DNA from: DATFNI01 sp963712305
GTDB taxonomy: Bacteria; Bacteroidota; Rhodothermia; Balneolales; DATFMH01
NCBI GenBank assembly: GCA_963712305.1
Contig: CAVQHI010000001.1
Coordinates: 992,001 to 1,056,000, forward strand
Direction of reading: 5' to 3'
Length of the DNA: 64,000 nucleotides
Part shown: positions 15,716 to 25,456 of the stretch, in pieces
Numbering within the stretch: the stretch's first letter is position 1
How the letters are laid out: every line of letters starts with the position of its first letter
Program-made: the position numbers and the translations under genes
The notes under the pieces: model-generated
What the model was told of the DNA's origin: nothing
Databases searched by the model: none
The model's input: only the letters and a program-made list of their open reading frames with translations

Positions 15716-16573
15716 TTACTTACCAATACCGTCCGGTATACCATGATAGAACCGGAACTGTTCTACAGGCTTGCCATTTTTGTAATAAATATGAGAACGA
15801 ATCCTCTCTATAATTTTTTCTTCCTCATCCTTTGGAACATTAGGGGTATAATGGAAAAATGATGAACTGTTCTGACTGACATATTGTGTAGCAGCCTTTA
15901 CTTTCTGATCTACATATCCACTTATATCTACCCATGCGTTAACGTCCTCTGATTTACTGTCATAGAACATGTAAGATGGAATTTCCCATGCCTTTAAGCC
16001 TTCCTGAATAATTTGCCCCTGAAACAACAGTGGCCATTCTGCAGCCCGGGCAGCATCAGCAGCGAGATAAGATGCCCGCCGGTGATCAGCCTTGTGCCAG
16101 CGCTGATAACCATGGCCAGGATCAAATGCAAATAAGACATCAGGATGGATTTTGCGAATATAGTAGACAAGTCTTTTTACGGTCTCCTCACGATCTGAAT
16201 ACTGAAGGCGTCCATCGTCATATCCCAGGTTGATATAATGATCTGCAGGCACACCAATTGCCTTTAAGGCATTAAGTTCTTCCATCCTGCGTATACGTGC
16301 AAGATGATCACGACTCATGTTAGGATCCTTTGTTCCAACATTACCCGTTGTCATTATCAGGACCCATACCTGGTTACCATGGCCTTGCAACATGGCTAGT
16401 GTACCTTGAGATCCTTGATCATCATCTGGATGAGCTCCAATAAACAGAATTTTTTTCCCTTTCCATTGAGTCACCGGTACCTCAGGTTGCTGTGCAGTCT
16501 TCATGTAATCCTGTGCCATCGCCAAACAAGGCAACAACACAGCAAGTAGTGTTATTTGTATTATTTTTTTCAT
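15716..16573 (-). CDS. Secreted PIG-L family deacetylase (first copy)
   Basis: 285 residues with a signal peptide (MKKIIQITLLAVLLPCLAMA). The PIG-L/LmbE zinc motif AHPDDD is at about residue 48, with a downstream metal/catalytic His region HKADHRRAS. PIG-L enzymes remove N-acetyl groups from GlcNAc-type sugars or related conjugates using zinc. The C-terminal DAHV-type loop is replaced by DVNAWVDISGYVDQKVKAA, as in many Bacteroidota members. It is the last gene of the ten-gene locus 1 operon, 46 bases after the DASS transporter gene, and is one of two PIG-L copies in that operon. Periplasmic or surface deacetylation of an amino-sugar-containing glycan is likely; the exact substrate is unknown. 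Confidence 0.87.
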   Translation of the reverse strand: MKKIIQITLLAVLLPCLAMAQDYMKTAQQPEVPVTQWKGKKILFIGAHPDDDQGSQGTLAMLQGHGNQVWVLIMTTGNVGTKDPNMSRDHLARIRRMEELNALKAIGVPADHYINLGYDDGRLQYSDREETVKRLVYYIRKIHPDVLFAFDPGHGYQRWHKADHRRASYLAADAARAAEWPLLFQGQIIQEGLKAWEIPSYMFYDSKSEDVNAWVDISGYVDQKVKAATQYVSQNSSSFFHYTPNVPKDEEEKIIERIRSHIYYKNGKPVEQFRFYHGIPDGIGK

Positions 16574-16619
16574 AGGTGCACCACGCTTTTGTTTTGATGT
16601 TAATTAGCAAGACTCATAT

Positions 16620-18092
16620 TTATTTACCTAAAGCCCATGCTGGTAACTGACCAACATGAACTCCCAAAGCGAAATTCATGAGTCCAAATATTGCTACGGT
16701 TATTAATATGACGAACATAATATTCAGCCATAGCCCAGCTCTTGCCATCTGTTGTATTGTTATCCTGTTACTGCTATAGACAATTGCATTGGGTGGGGTC
16801 GAGACTGGGAGCATAAAAGCACAACTAGCTGCCAATGTTGCTGGTACTGCAAGTAACAGAGGATTCTGATGAATACCGACTGCCACAGAAGCGAAAACAG
16901 GTAAGAATGCAGCAGCTGTTCCAGTGTTACTTGCTAACTGTGTTAATATTACTGTCACTAAAACCACTACTAAGATCAGAAGAAAAACCGGCCAATGACT
17001 TAAGCCTCCGACAGTATGACCGATCCAGTCCGCGAGTCCAGATTGTTCAATTCCTTCTGCAAGACTAAGGCCTCCACCAAATAGCAATAAAATCCCCCAT
17101 GGAATACTGCTGGCATGATCCCAATCCAATAAAAAGATATGTTCCTTAAAATTTACAGGGATCACAAAGAGCAGTAAACCCGCTATAATGGCTATTCCTG
17201 CATCTGACAAGCCTGGTATTAGGTTGCTAAGTAATGGGCGAAAAATCCAGAATAATGCGGCTATCCCAAATACAACAGCGACTTTCCGCTCAGATCGACT
17301 CATTCTCCCCAGACTATTCATTTGCCTGGTTAGAAATTCGCGACCACCGGGCAATTCTTTTAATTTAAGTGGGAAAACCCATTTTGTGAGTATGAGATAC
17401 ATCAATGGCAGTGAAACAACGACCAAAGGTATCCCTACTTTCATCCAATCTAAAAAGCTAATTTCATGATGATAATTCTGATTTATTACCCCAACCAAAA
17501 GAGCATTTGGTGGTGTACCAATGATGGTTCCCATGCCACCTATGTTGCAGGCAAAAGCAATGCTAATGATCAACAGTATTTCAAAGTTGACAAGCGATTT
17601 TTTCATCTCTTCATCGGCTGATTCATTCGCCAATGTTATTATTGATGTGCCAATAGGTAACATCATTAAGGCTGTCGCAGTATTGCTCACCCACATACTC
17701 AGAAAAGCACATGAAATTATTATTCCCCAAAGAATACCTTGTGGACGTGTGCCCATAATGTTAATTATGTTTAGAGCGATTCTACGATGTAAATTCCATC
17801 GTTGCATTGTAGTTGCAATTAAAAAACCACCCATAAACAGAAAGATCAGGGGATTTGCATATGGTTTCGTAGCATCACCAATGCTGACAATCCCGAGAAG
17901 TGGGAACAGAACAATTGGTAACAAAGCCGTTGCAGACATCGGTATTGCTTCCGAAAGCCACCAGATAGCCATCCAAATGCCACAGGCAGCAGTTCTCCAC
18001 CCTGCGACAGGCAGACCGCCGGGATGAGGAAACAGCATCATAATTATCGCTGCTGCCGGTCCTAAAAAAAAGGTGATCTTCTTCAGTTTCAT
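16620..18092 (-). CDS. DASS/SLC13-family sodium-coupled anion symporter
   Basis: A 490-residue integral membrane protein with about 11-12 hydrophobic segments. It carries the two hallmark Ser-Asn-Thr motifs that coordinate sodium and substrate carboxylate (SNTATALMMLPIG and SNTGTAAAFLPVFA), plus GTIIGTPPN and STPPNAIVYSS. DASS carriers import succinate, other di/tricarboxylates or sulfate. Within a polysaccharide locus beside a lyase and deacetylases, import of an acidic degradation product or of acetate-linked carboxylates is conceivable but unproven. The gene is 46 bases upstream of the first PIG-L gene and 49 bases downstream of the lyase-like gene, all on the minus strand. Confidence 0.9.
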   Translation of the reverse strand: MKLKKITFFLGPAAAIIMMLFPHPGGLPVAGWRTAACGIWMAIWWLSEAIPMSATALLPIVLFPLLGIVSIGDATKPYANPLIFLFMGGFLIATTMQRWNLHRRIALNIINIMGTRPQGILWGIIISCAFLSMWVSNTATALMMLPIGTSIITLANESADEEMKKSLVNFEILLIISIAFACNIGGMGTIIGTPPNALLVGVINQNYHHEISFLDWMKVGIPLVVVSLPLMYLILTKWVFPLKLKELPGGREFLTRQMNSLGRMSRSERKVAVVFGIAALFWIFRPLLSNLIPGLSDAGIAIIAGLLLFVIPVNFKEHIFLLDWDHASSIPWGILLLFGGGLSLAEGIEQSGLADWIGHTVGGLSHWPVFLLILVVVLVTVILTQLASNTGTAAAFLPVFASVAVGIHQNPLLLAVPATLAASCAFMLPVSTPPNAIVYSSNRITIQQMARAGLWLNIMFVILITVAIFGLMNFALGVHVGQLPAWALGK

Positions 18093-18141
18093 TTAAATGT
18101 CTGCAATATGTATTGAAAAATATACTTGGCTGGCCTTCCCG

Positions 18142-20826
18142 TTATTTGGTCGAATGATTAGTAATTGAGCTATGTTCAAGCATATAAATCAGATAGGGTA
18201 TGTTATAGGCATGGGTCCACCCAAAGACTCTCATTCCACCAGTTATACTCCAAATGGGTTTGTCACCACGCTGTTCGAATCGATTAGCTTTGGGAGGTAG
18301 ATGACTGGTGTGATCAAGAGCCTCTTCCAATGACTTCTGCGTTTTGTACTGATCCACGGATTTAGGAAGCGCATCTGTTTCCAGTACCTGGGCTCTGTGC
18401 AATGCTTCTTTCAGGAAACTTACATCATGTGTATACTTATAACCTAATACTAATCCATGAATACTAGAGAGATATGATTCGTATGAGTGATCATAAGGAG
18501 CTACATCACGAAGTCGCCTTGCATTTTCCACGATTGATGCTCTTACTTTCGGATTATCTCCCATAATAGTCAGATATTGGTCCAATGCCTGAGAGGCATA
18601 AACCTGGGAGTATCCGTATCTGTGAATCACCAAACCACCGCCCTGGGGTTGCTGTAAACGCATCATTTTATTAACACGGAACTCTAACTCTTTTTTGTAT
18701 CTGGGATCTTTGGTTGCGTCAAATACCTCATCCAGATTCCAGACAGATAAGTAGAGCCTTCTACCGCTCGTCCCATGTTCTCCCCATATTCTCCGCAAAT
18801 ATAGGTTTACAGTTTCTTTGGCTACGTCTAGGGCACGATGATTCCCTGTGAGATAGTAACACGCAATCCATCCGGGAACCCATACGTGCGCACTAAGCAT
18901 CGCAGTCCATTGCTGTGGAGCATGCCTTCTGCCCATTCCTATATAGGGTGATCCTTTCGGCATCTTCAATGTCTTCCAGTAATCGAGGGCTGAATTTGAG
19001 TTCCCGATATAATGCGGACCTTTCGGCCAGTGTACCTGATCAACATCCATTGAGTGACGACTGGATGCCTGTGCTTCCAGATATATTTTTCGATCTCCAG
19101 TCCGTATGAATTCGAGCCACCACATATAATCTTGAGCTGGCTCATTCTCGCTCCATATATACCATTGATCTTTATAAAAATAGGCAGGCATATCACCATA
19201 ATTAAACATGCCATACCACGGTTCCCAGTTTTGATTGTAAAGCATCCATTGATATTTGTAAGTTAGTCCGCGCTCGAACTCCTGAAATTTATTATCAGCG
19301 GGTGCAATCAATCCAAACACTTTACTATCAGTATACCACTGTGGATCGGCGTGTATAACGGGGGGATCTAAAAAATAATCTACTGTATTCTGAAGATCTT
19401 CTTTTGACTCGTTGGATCCATGGAAGTTATATACCAGCTCTGTTGTTTTACCCAAACCCGGAGCAAAATTATCAAGCATGCCTTCAACCATCTTATCATC
19501 AGCCCGGGCAAAACTCATTGGAACCTCATCAGGCGCCCATGCATAAGCAGACATTGAACTATCCCCAGAATTTACCCCTATTTCTTTGGGATATTCCCGG
19601 AAGAAATCACGCATTCCGACAGTAATCCCCCTTTTTTTATTGCTGATATCTACCCATCCATCCATCTTTTCGGTATTTACTTTATTCTTGCCGTTCCCGA
19701 TAATTGAGGCTTTAAAACCTGAGATACGTTTATAAGGTGTAGAGTTCGGAAGCGGTGGCATCTCGGTAGGATCCGGTCCAGTTTGTAAAATAGACCACTT
19801 ATCCTTACCACTGATGTTGGTTTCATAGTATTTTTTGGTACCCTCGGTCCACCAATTTCCCACACGATATGCTGTCAGATAATGCAAAGAACCATTAAGA
19901 TCATATTTTAGGTTAAGTCCCATGTCTGCAATACGGTCATTAGGTTGGGTCCAACCCGGATCATGCTTCGCTTCTTCTGCTTTTTCATCGATTATTGCTG
20001 TATCTGGAGAAGTTGCAATAAGTGCATGTTCCCCAACAATAGGCTTATGTTTGTCGGGGACGCCAGTGTATATCATAGTGTTAAGTACCCTGATATATGA
20101 TTTACCTGCGAAAATGTGAACCCGCATGACAAATGGAGAGTCATTATTGTCCTTACGACTATAATGGTAAACCCCTTCGACTCTCAAAATCACATGTAAT
20201 GGACCGGATCCACGTTCCTCCGTCATGTAAGTGACATCAGCTTTCGATCGATCCAGTCCATTGTCGTCAAGAAGATCTAAAAAGGCCCCTCTACCTCCAC
20301 TTGGTTCATGAGCTATAAGATCTTTCTTATCAAATCCATTATGGTCCTGATCCAGCTCTACATTATCCAGAAATCCTCCTGGCCCGTTATGAATACGAAA
20401 TTGAAGCGGTCCTGTTGAAATCTGAACATATCCATCATGGATCCATTGATTCATAACTTTTACTATATCACCGGTTACAGGTGCGCGTCTTACATTTTTA
20501 CCATACTCCACATAATAATGGTCTGATTTTGTGAGATAGAAGAAAACCCACACCCATTTAACACTTGAATCAGCCGGAGCCCAGGATGTTACTTCGTTCA
20601 CCTGTGAAGTTATTTCATTTCCATTTCCATCAATGACCCGAATGTGGTCAGGTGAGTAGATAATGCCTTTGGGAAATGGTATACCGAATGTTACAGGAGC
20701 GCCGTCTATCTTATGCTCTACTTTCAATGGTATACGCTTCTGTGCATATGATATTTGTGTTGAAAAAAGAACCAACAGGGAAAAAGAGATGATTCTAAAG
20801 ATTTTTATGATGCCGTGACGTTTCAT
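18142..20826 (-). CDS. Secreted PL26/YetA-like protein (putative exo-rhamnogalacturonan lyase family)
   Basis: An 894-residue protein with a signal peptide (IFRIISFSLLVLFSTQISYA). The N-terminal domain begins IPLKVEHKIDGAPVTFGIPF then PKGIIYS and SSVKWVWVFFYL, which matches the RIFT-barrel start of PcRGLX/YetA proteins. The C-terminal half contains alpha/alpha-barrel-like segments (GMGRRHAPQQWTAMLSAHVW; RALDVAKETVNLYLRRIWG). PL26 enzymes cleave rhamnogalacturonan exolytically. Length is close to the family's. The assignment rests on motif memory, so polysaccharide lyase is moderately supported and the substrate less so; the two deacetylases and the ROK kinase suggest an amino-sugar component. 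It is co-transcribed with the ROK kinase gene 27 bases upstream. Confidence 0.6.
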   Translation of the reverse strand: MKRHGIIKIFRIISFSLLVLFSTQISYAQKRIPLKVEHKIDGAPVTFGIPFPKGIIYSPDHIRVIDGNGNEITSQVNEVTSWAPADSSVKWVWVFFYLTKSDHYYVEYGKNVRRAPVTGDIVKVMNQWIHDGYVQISTGPLQFRIHNGPGGFLDNVELDQDHNGFDKKDLIAHEPSGGRGAFLDLLDDNGLDRSKADVTYMTEERGSGPLHVILRVEGVYHYSRKDNNDSPFVMRVHIFAGKSYIRVLNTMIYTGVPDKHKPIVGEHALIATSPDTAIIDEKAEEAKHDPGWTQPNDRIADMGLNLKYDLNGSLHYLTAYRVGNWWTEGTKKYYETNISGKDKWSILQTGPDPTEMPPLPNSTPYKRISGFKASIIGNGKNKVNTEKMDGWVDISNKKRGITVGMRDFFREYPKEIGVNSGDSSMSAYAWAPDEVPMSFARADDKMVEGMLDNFAPGLGKTTELVYNFHGSNESKEDLQNTVDYFLDPPVIHADPQWYTDSKVFGLIAPADNKFQEFERGLTYKYQWMLYNQNWEPWYGMFNYGDMPAYFYKDQWYIWSENEPAQDYMWWLEFIRTGDRKIYLEAQASSRHSMDVDQVHWPKGPHYIGNSNSALDYWKTLKMPKGSPYIGMGRRHAPQQWTAMLSAHVWVPGWIACYYLTGNHRALDVAKETVNLYLRRIWGEHGTSGRRLYLSVWNLDEVFDATKDPRYKKELEFRVNKMMRLQQPQGGGLVIHRYGYSQVYASQALDQYLTIMGDNPKVRASIVENARRLRDVAPYDHSYESYLSSIHGLVLGYKYTHDVSFLKEALHRAQVLETDALPKSVDQYKTQKSLEEALDHTSHLPPKANRFEQRGDKPIWSITGGMRVFGWTHAYNIPYLIYMLEHSSITNHSTK

Positions 20827-20853
20827 ACTTGTTTTCCTTCGATAACATGGATG

Positions 20854-21711
20854 TTAATCTCTTTTCGAATAGTCATAGTAAAGTGCCGCTGCTCCCAGAA
20901 TACCTCCGTTTTCAAGATCTGAGAGTTCAATTTTGAACCCTTCAAGTGATTTGGGATAGGCAAAGGTTTGTATCCTCTTCCACATGGCTTCAGAGAAATA
21001 AGGATAGGCATGCCGAACTGATCCACCGAAAATGATCATTTCGGGATCGTAGGTATAGAGAATCATTTTGATGGCATTTCCTAAGTGCATACCGAGTTCT
21101 TGATACATTTCAAATGCTCGCTCATCACCCACCTTCGCCCTATTAAAAACGTCTTCACCGTCAGTGTGATAAATATTTTGAAAAAACTGACCACAGGCGT
21201 AGTACTCATAGTATTGATCCAGATAATCGACCATGCCAAATTCCCCGGCTCCACAATTGGGTCCCGAGTACAAGTGATTGTCAATGATTATTCCGGCACC
21301 TAGACCGGTACCAATTATTAAGCCAATCAATGAGTTAAACTCGCTGCACTTACCAAAATATTTCTCACCCAATACGAAACAATTGGCGTCATTATTAATC
21401 AAAACGGGAACATCATAGCGATCTTCCATAAGTTTCCTGAGAGGTACTTCTTTCCATGACGGAATATTTTGAACATCATATACAATACCCTTTTCGAGAT
21501 CCAAAACACTCGGAACCCCAATACCAATAGCTTCTACTGAAGGATCAAATACACTATCAGTCAACCTGTACAAATCATCTAAAACCGAGTCGGCTGATCC
21601 TTTTGCATTAATCCTGGCTGATTCTATCTGGTGGATTTCACCCGTTCTCACCATACCTGCACGGATATTGGTACCACCAATATCAATTCCGACTACGTGA
21701 CCTTCTTTCAT
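20854..21711 (-). CDS. ROK-family sugar kinase without the usual zinc cluster
   Basis: 285 residues. The N-terminal phosphate-1 loop is GIDIGGTNIRAGMV, the catalytic region INNDANCFVLGE supplies the base Asp, and the phosphate-2 motif IIGTGLGAGIIIDN and EFGMVDYLDQ follow. In most ROK proteins the ExGH signature is followed by CXCGXXGCXE that binds structural zinc; here the corresponding stretch reads YYEYYACGQFFQ, retaining only one Cys. It phosphorylates a hexose or N-acylhexosamine imported by the adjacent MFS transporter. The start overlaps the transporter stop by four bases (ATGA), so the two are translationally coupled. Exact sugar unknown. Confidence 0.87.
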   Translation of the reverse strand: MKEGHVVGIDIGGTNIRAGMVRTGEIHQIESARINAKGSADSVLDDLYRLTDSVFDPSVEAIGIGVPSVLDLEKGIVYDVQNIPSWKEVPLRKLMEDRYDVPVLINNDANCFVLGEKYFGKCSEFNSLIGLIIGTGLGAGIIIDNHLYSGPNCGAGEFGMVDYLDQYYEYYACGQFFQNIYHTDGEDVFNRAKVGDERAFEMYQELGMHLGNAIKMILYTYDPEMIIFGGSVRHAYPYFSEAMWKRIQTFAYPKSLEGFKIELSDLENGGILGAAALYYDYSKRD

Positions 21712-23000
21712 TGTTTAATGGGTTGTGCATGTTTGCCAGCATTCTCTTTACGGGACATCTGTATGGTTTTGTTTGCAATTATTGGATTAGCCCAGAATCC
21801 AATACTCAGGATGTAACCCATTGTCAGATAGAGGAAAAACATCCCTGTCTGCAGTCCCATGTGATCGCCAATCCACCCAATAATCAGTGGTACAATTGCA
21901 CCGCCTATAATCCCGGTAACCAGAATACCTGAAAATGACCCGTGATGCTCTTCCATTGAGTTCAGTGCAAGTGAGAAAATAATTGGATACATAACTGATG
22001 CAAAGAAACCAATACAAGGGAAGGCAATTAGAGCTATCTGACCCGTAGAGAAAAGAGCCATACTCAGGCTTACTATTGCAAGTACTGAAAAACCAATCAG
22101 CACCTTCCGACTATCCATTATCTTTAATAAAAATAAACCCAATACACCACCAGCTGTCATCAAACCCCAAAAATCAGATATTGCCTCTGCACCGGTCGTT
22201 TGCGGATCATATCCGTGATATGTAGTTAAAAACTGGGAAATCCAGTTTGCAACGCCTTGTTCTGTTCCCACGTAACAGAATATTCCTAAGAAAAAAAGGA
22301 TTACGGTAGGATTTTTTATGAGGTCAAGGTGGGTCTTTAAAGGCCCAATCTCCTCTTCTCTACTTAGTTCTACCTGTGGGAAACGTGAAAGAACAATGAT
22401 GACAATCATCACGAGACAGATAACCGCAAACAACCAGTACAGGGCAATCCAGGGTAGAGTATCCGGAACAACACTGTTTAGTATGGATAAGAAAGCTCCT
22501 TGTGAGCCTTGAGCTTGTTTGAGATTAAGAACCAGATATGAATATACAAGTGGACTCACAAAGGAAGCGAGACCAAAAATTAGTTGGGCAAGAACTGAGT
22601 TGAATGCAAAATGTTCTTCACCGCCTGCAACTCTCAACAAGGGATTAATGACCACTTGCAACATTGCCATCCCTGATCCAATCAGAAAGAGCGAAATCAC
22701 TGCTGCTAAATAATTTGGGAAAAAAGCCAGAAACAATGCACCAATAAAGGCAATAACAAAAGCGACCGACATCATTTTTTTACCGCCATATTTTTCAACC
22801 ATTATACCTGATGGTATAGACATCACCCCGTAGGCGATAAAAAAGGCAAAAGGCAATAACGCAACTAATGTTAGGCTCAGGTTAAATCCCTTAATTATAT
22901 CCGGGATTAACGGCCCAATAATGTTAGTCAGAAACGAGATAACAAAGAATGTCAATAAGATCAGACCAACGATGTAGTAATTCCGTTTCATAAATTTCAC
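21708..23000 (-). CDS. FHS-type MFS sugar transporter (FucP/NagP-like)
   Basis: 430 residues with 12 hydrophobic segments. The N-terminal part, FVISFLTNIIGPLIPDIIK and IPSGIMVEKYGGKKMM, and AMLQVVINPLLRVAGGEE are typical of the fucose:H+ symporter (FHS) family, which brings fucose, glucose/galactose or N-acetylglucosamine across the inner membrane. The order SusCD, PIG-L, MFS, ROK fits uptake and phosphorylation of a monosaccharide freed in the periplasm. An alternative start at MKRNYY (22991) is possible. It ends in a four-base overlap with the ROK kinase gene and begins 41 bases after the second PIG-L gene. Confidence 0.87.
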   Translation of the reverse strand: MKFMKRNYYIVGLILLTFFVISFLTNIIGPLIPDIIKGFNLSLTLVALLPFAFFIAYGVMSIPSGIMVEKYGGKKMMSVAFVIAFIGALFLAFFPNYLAAVISLFLIGSGMAMLQVVINPLLRVAGGEEHFAFNSVLAQLIFGLASFVSPLVYSYLVLNLKQAQGSQGAFLSILNSVVPDTLPWIALYWLFAVICLVMIVIIVLSRFPQVELSREEEIGPLKTHLDLIKNPTVILFFLGIFCYVGTEQGVANWISQFLTTYHGYDPQTTGAEAISDFWGLMTAGGVLGLFLLKIMDSRKVLIGFSVLAIVSLSMALFSTGQIALIAFPCIGFFASVMYPIIFSLALNSMEEHHGSFSGILVTGIIGGAIVPLIIGWIGDHMGLQTGMFFLYLTMGYILSIGFWANPIIANKTIQMSRKENAGKHAQPIKQ

Positions 23001-23040
23001 ACACTAGAATTTTTATTTCATTAGATGATGATGAAATGGT

Positions 23041-23940
23041 TCATTGATTCTTTAGCATGGGAAATATTTCACGAATCTCCTCATCAGTCGGTTGATGGCC
23101 ATACTCGCAGACTTCAAAAGACTCATAGTGCTTAACCCCATCCCCCTTGCCCTTTCCATACCACTTTTCTAGCGATTTGCGGACTTTGGGTAATATACTC
23201 CGATAGCTCTCAAAATTTTTCTTTAGCCATTCTTCCCTTTGAGGCTCACTTTTAGGCACCTGATCCTGTATTCCGGCAACCCACGGATCCCACTCATAAT
23301 CTTGCGACACATGAGCATCCAATCCATGAATTTTCTGATCAAATGACTGATCAATGTCAATCGTAACATCAGGCTCAAACGGATATGGTTTTTGGAAATG
23401 GTCTTCCATGTATAGGAAGACTGGATTTTGTCGTAATGGAGGTACAAATGGAACCACGTCCGGAACTACAACCATATAAGCAGCATCCTGTACCAGGTCA
23501 CCCGTATAGCGGTGATCGGGATGATAATCCCAGGGACGTGGTGCAATTACAGCATCTGCATGCCAGCTACGAATCTCAGAGATGATTTCCTTTCTTACTT
23601 TAAGGGTTGGCAAAAGTTCTCCATCATGGTTGTCAAGCACATCGTATTCTTCAACACCAAGACGTTTTGCAACTTCCTGACATTCGGCTCGTCTGCGTCT
23701 GGCTAAAGGCCCCCCACCCTGGGTGTAAGAACCTTTATCTCCATTGGTTACGGCAACGAACTTCACATGCGCTCCCATTTTTTCAAGCAACACCGCAGTC
23801 CCGCCGAATTTATATGTGGCATCATCCGGATGTGGACCGAATACGATGATTCTTGGTTCCTTGTGTGTATGCCACTTGGTTTGAGCTTTCAAAACCGGAG
23901 CAATACATAACAATAACAGTAAACACACACATCTTTTCAT
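23041..23940 (-). CDS. Secreted PIG-L family deacetylase (second copy)
   Basis: 299 residues from the ATG at 23940 (AAGAAGGGG upstream). A longer frame to 23973 would overlap susD and precede the signal peptide (MKRCVCLLLLLCIAPVLKA). The zinc motif is GPHPDDATYKFGG, with the second metal/catalytic element PWDYHPDHRYTGD and third GLDAHVSQ (DAHVSQ is the PIG-L C-terminal signature). It is only distantly similar to the copy at 15716, which lacks DAHV, so the two probably act on different positions or conjugates. It is placed directly after susD (14 bases), implying an early step on a bound or imported acetylated amino-sugar glycan. Confidence 0.88.
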   Translation of the reverse strand: MKRCVCLLLLLCIAPVLKAQTKWHTHKEPRIIVFGPHPDDATYKFGGTAVLLEKMGAHVKFVAVTNGDKGSYTQGGGPLARRRRAECQEVAKRLGVEEYDVLDNHDGELLPTLKVRKEIISEIRSWHADAVIAPRPWDYHPDHRYTGDLVQDAAYMVVVPDVVPFVPPLRQNPVFLYMEDHFQKPYPFEPDVTIDIDQSFDQKIHGLDAHVSQDYEWDPWVAGIQDQVPKSEPQREEWLKKNFESYRSILPKVRKSLEKWYGKGKGDGVKHYESFEVCEYGHQPTDEEIREIFPMLKNQ

Positions 23941-23953
23941 TGTCATCCCCTTC

Positions 23954-25444
23954 TTATTGACTATAACCGTCATTTTGCTTCAGTTCGGATGTTGCATCAA
24001 GCTCACGCCGAGGGATAGGATAAAGCAGATTATGAGAATCGATTGCATAATTACCCTCATTTTCGGCCTCAGTCACATTCTTCATGGTTTGCACCGCGAC
24101 ACCAAACCTTTTAAGATCGTACCAGCGCTTATTTTCAAATGCCAGTTCCACTCTACGTTCATGAAGCAATTTCTCAGAGAACGTACCTGGAGTACTGCTA
24201 TCGATAGGCCCCAGACCCGCCCTTTTTCGGACTTGGTTAATTAAACCGTATGCCTCCGGACTTTCGCCATCAGCCTCAGCTAACATCAGCAAGACATCAG
24301 CATACCGATACACATAAAAATCATTATCTGAATCGTACTGCGTGGTCTCCAGACTGAAATATTTCTTAACATAACGAGAAGAAATTGTATCACCGCTTAT
24401 AGGATCAACATAACTTGTATCCATGGATATTTTAAATCGTTGATCACCGGGTTCAAATGCATCTACAAGATCCAATGACGGACGATTCACCCCCTCTCCA
24501 ACACCTGGCTGCAGGTCTGAACTAGGAGAGAAAAGATTGGTAAATGGACTACCTTCACCAATAGAGCCACCTTTATAGTGAACTTCAAAGATTGATTCTG
24601 CATTATCCTTGTTGTTTACATCCCATAAATCAGCATAATTTGATAGCAAGCTGTACTGATTACTATTCACGATAGACTGTAAAGTAGACTTTGCATCCTG
24701 ATTGTCTTTGGTAGTCAGATATACGTCTCCGAGTAAAGCCTCCGCAGCTCCTTTTGTTACTCGTCCCACATTATCCGATGAATATGAAGCAGGCAAATCT
24801 GAAATCGCAGATTTGAGATCAGTAATCAGTTGCTTATAAACATCAGAAGCGGGAACCTGGTTAATTGTTTCATAAATTGACTGAGCTTCTTTCAGCCTGA
24901 GAGGTATATTGCCGAATAACTGTGCCATATGGAAATAAACCAAAGATCGAATGAACAAAGTCTCACCTTTATATTGTTTTTTAAGGGCATCACTCATGTC
25001 AATATTATCGATTCGATCGAGTATGGCATTGCATCTGTTTATCTCCTGGTATGCAGAGATCCAGAAATTGGTAGAGTACTGGTTGCTGGGAGTCTCAGTA
25101 AAAGTATTTATCTGAGCCAGTGATGCTGCCAAACCTGTAACATCGCCACCGGCGTCCGTATTATCCGACCGTACTTCTGTGAGAATCCACAAGCTACCGT
25201 TTGTAGAGTGCTGCGTGGATTCACTGCCATATAGTGCCTGGAGTCCATCATATGCTCCCATAATAGCTGTATTGAAATCCTGGGCTGATTTATAAAACTC
25301 AGCGGTGTTCCTTTCGGAAATCGGCTTTAAGTCTGTAAAGCTCTTACCACAAGCGATTGCCAGAATTACTACAGTACCAACCAGAAAAATATTTCGAGTC
25401 TTCATCATACCGCCTTTACACAAATCGATTAAATATGTTTTCAT
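23954..25444 (-). CDS. SusD/RagB-family outer-membrane lipoprotein (locus 1)
   Basis: 496 residues. The lipobox AIACGK follows a hydrophobic segment (TRNIFLVGTVVILAIAC). GAGGT lies seven bases before the ATG at 25444; a start at MMKTRN (25408) would give a more usual signal length and cannot be excluded. The TPR-like SusD fold is visible in NFWISAYQEINRCNAILDRI, AQLFGNIPLRLKEAQSIYET and the conserved C-terminal ERRVELAFENKRWYDLKRFG, with NDGYSQ at the end. It binds glycan at the cell surface as a lid over SusC, encoded 12 bases upstream. Substrate is unknown. Confidence 0.95.
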   Translation of the reverse strand: MKTYLIDLCKGGMMKTRNIFLVGTVVILAIACGKSFTDLKPISERNTAEFYKSAQDFNTAIMGAYDGLQALYGSESTQHSTNGSLWILTEVRSDNTDAGGDVTGLAASLAQINTFTETPSNQYSTNFWISAYQEINRCNAILDRIDNIDMSDALKKQYKGETLFIRSLVYFHMAQLFGNIPLRLKEAQSIYETINQVPASDVYKQLITDLKSAISDLPASYSSDNVGRVTKGAAEALLGDVYLTTKDNQDAKSTLQSIVNSNQYSLLSNYADLWDVNNKDNAESIFEVHYKGGSIGEGSPFTNLFSPSSDLQPGVGEGVNRPSLDLVDAFEPGDQRFKISMDTSYVDPISGDTISSRYVKKYFSLETTQYDSDNDFYVYRYADVLLMLAEADGESPEAYGLINQVRKRAGLGPIDSSTPGTFSEKLLHERRVELAFENKRWYDLKRFGVAVQTMKNVTEAENEGNYAIDSHNLLYPIPRRELDATSELKQNDGYSQ

Positions 25445-25456
25445 GACTTACCTCGC

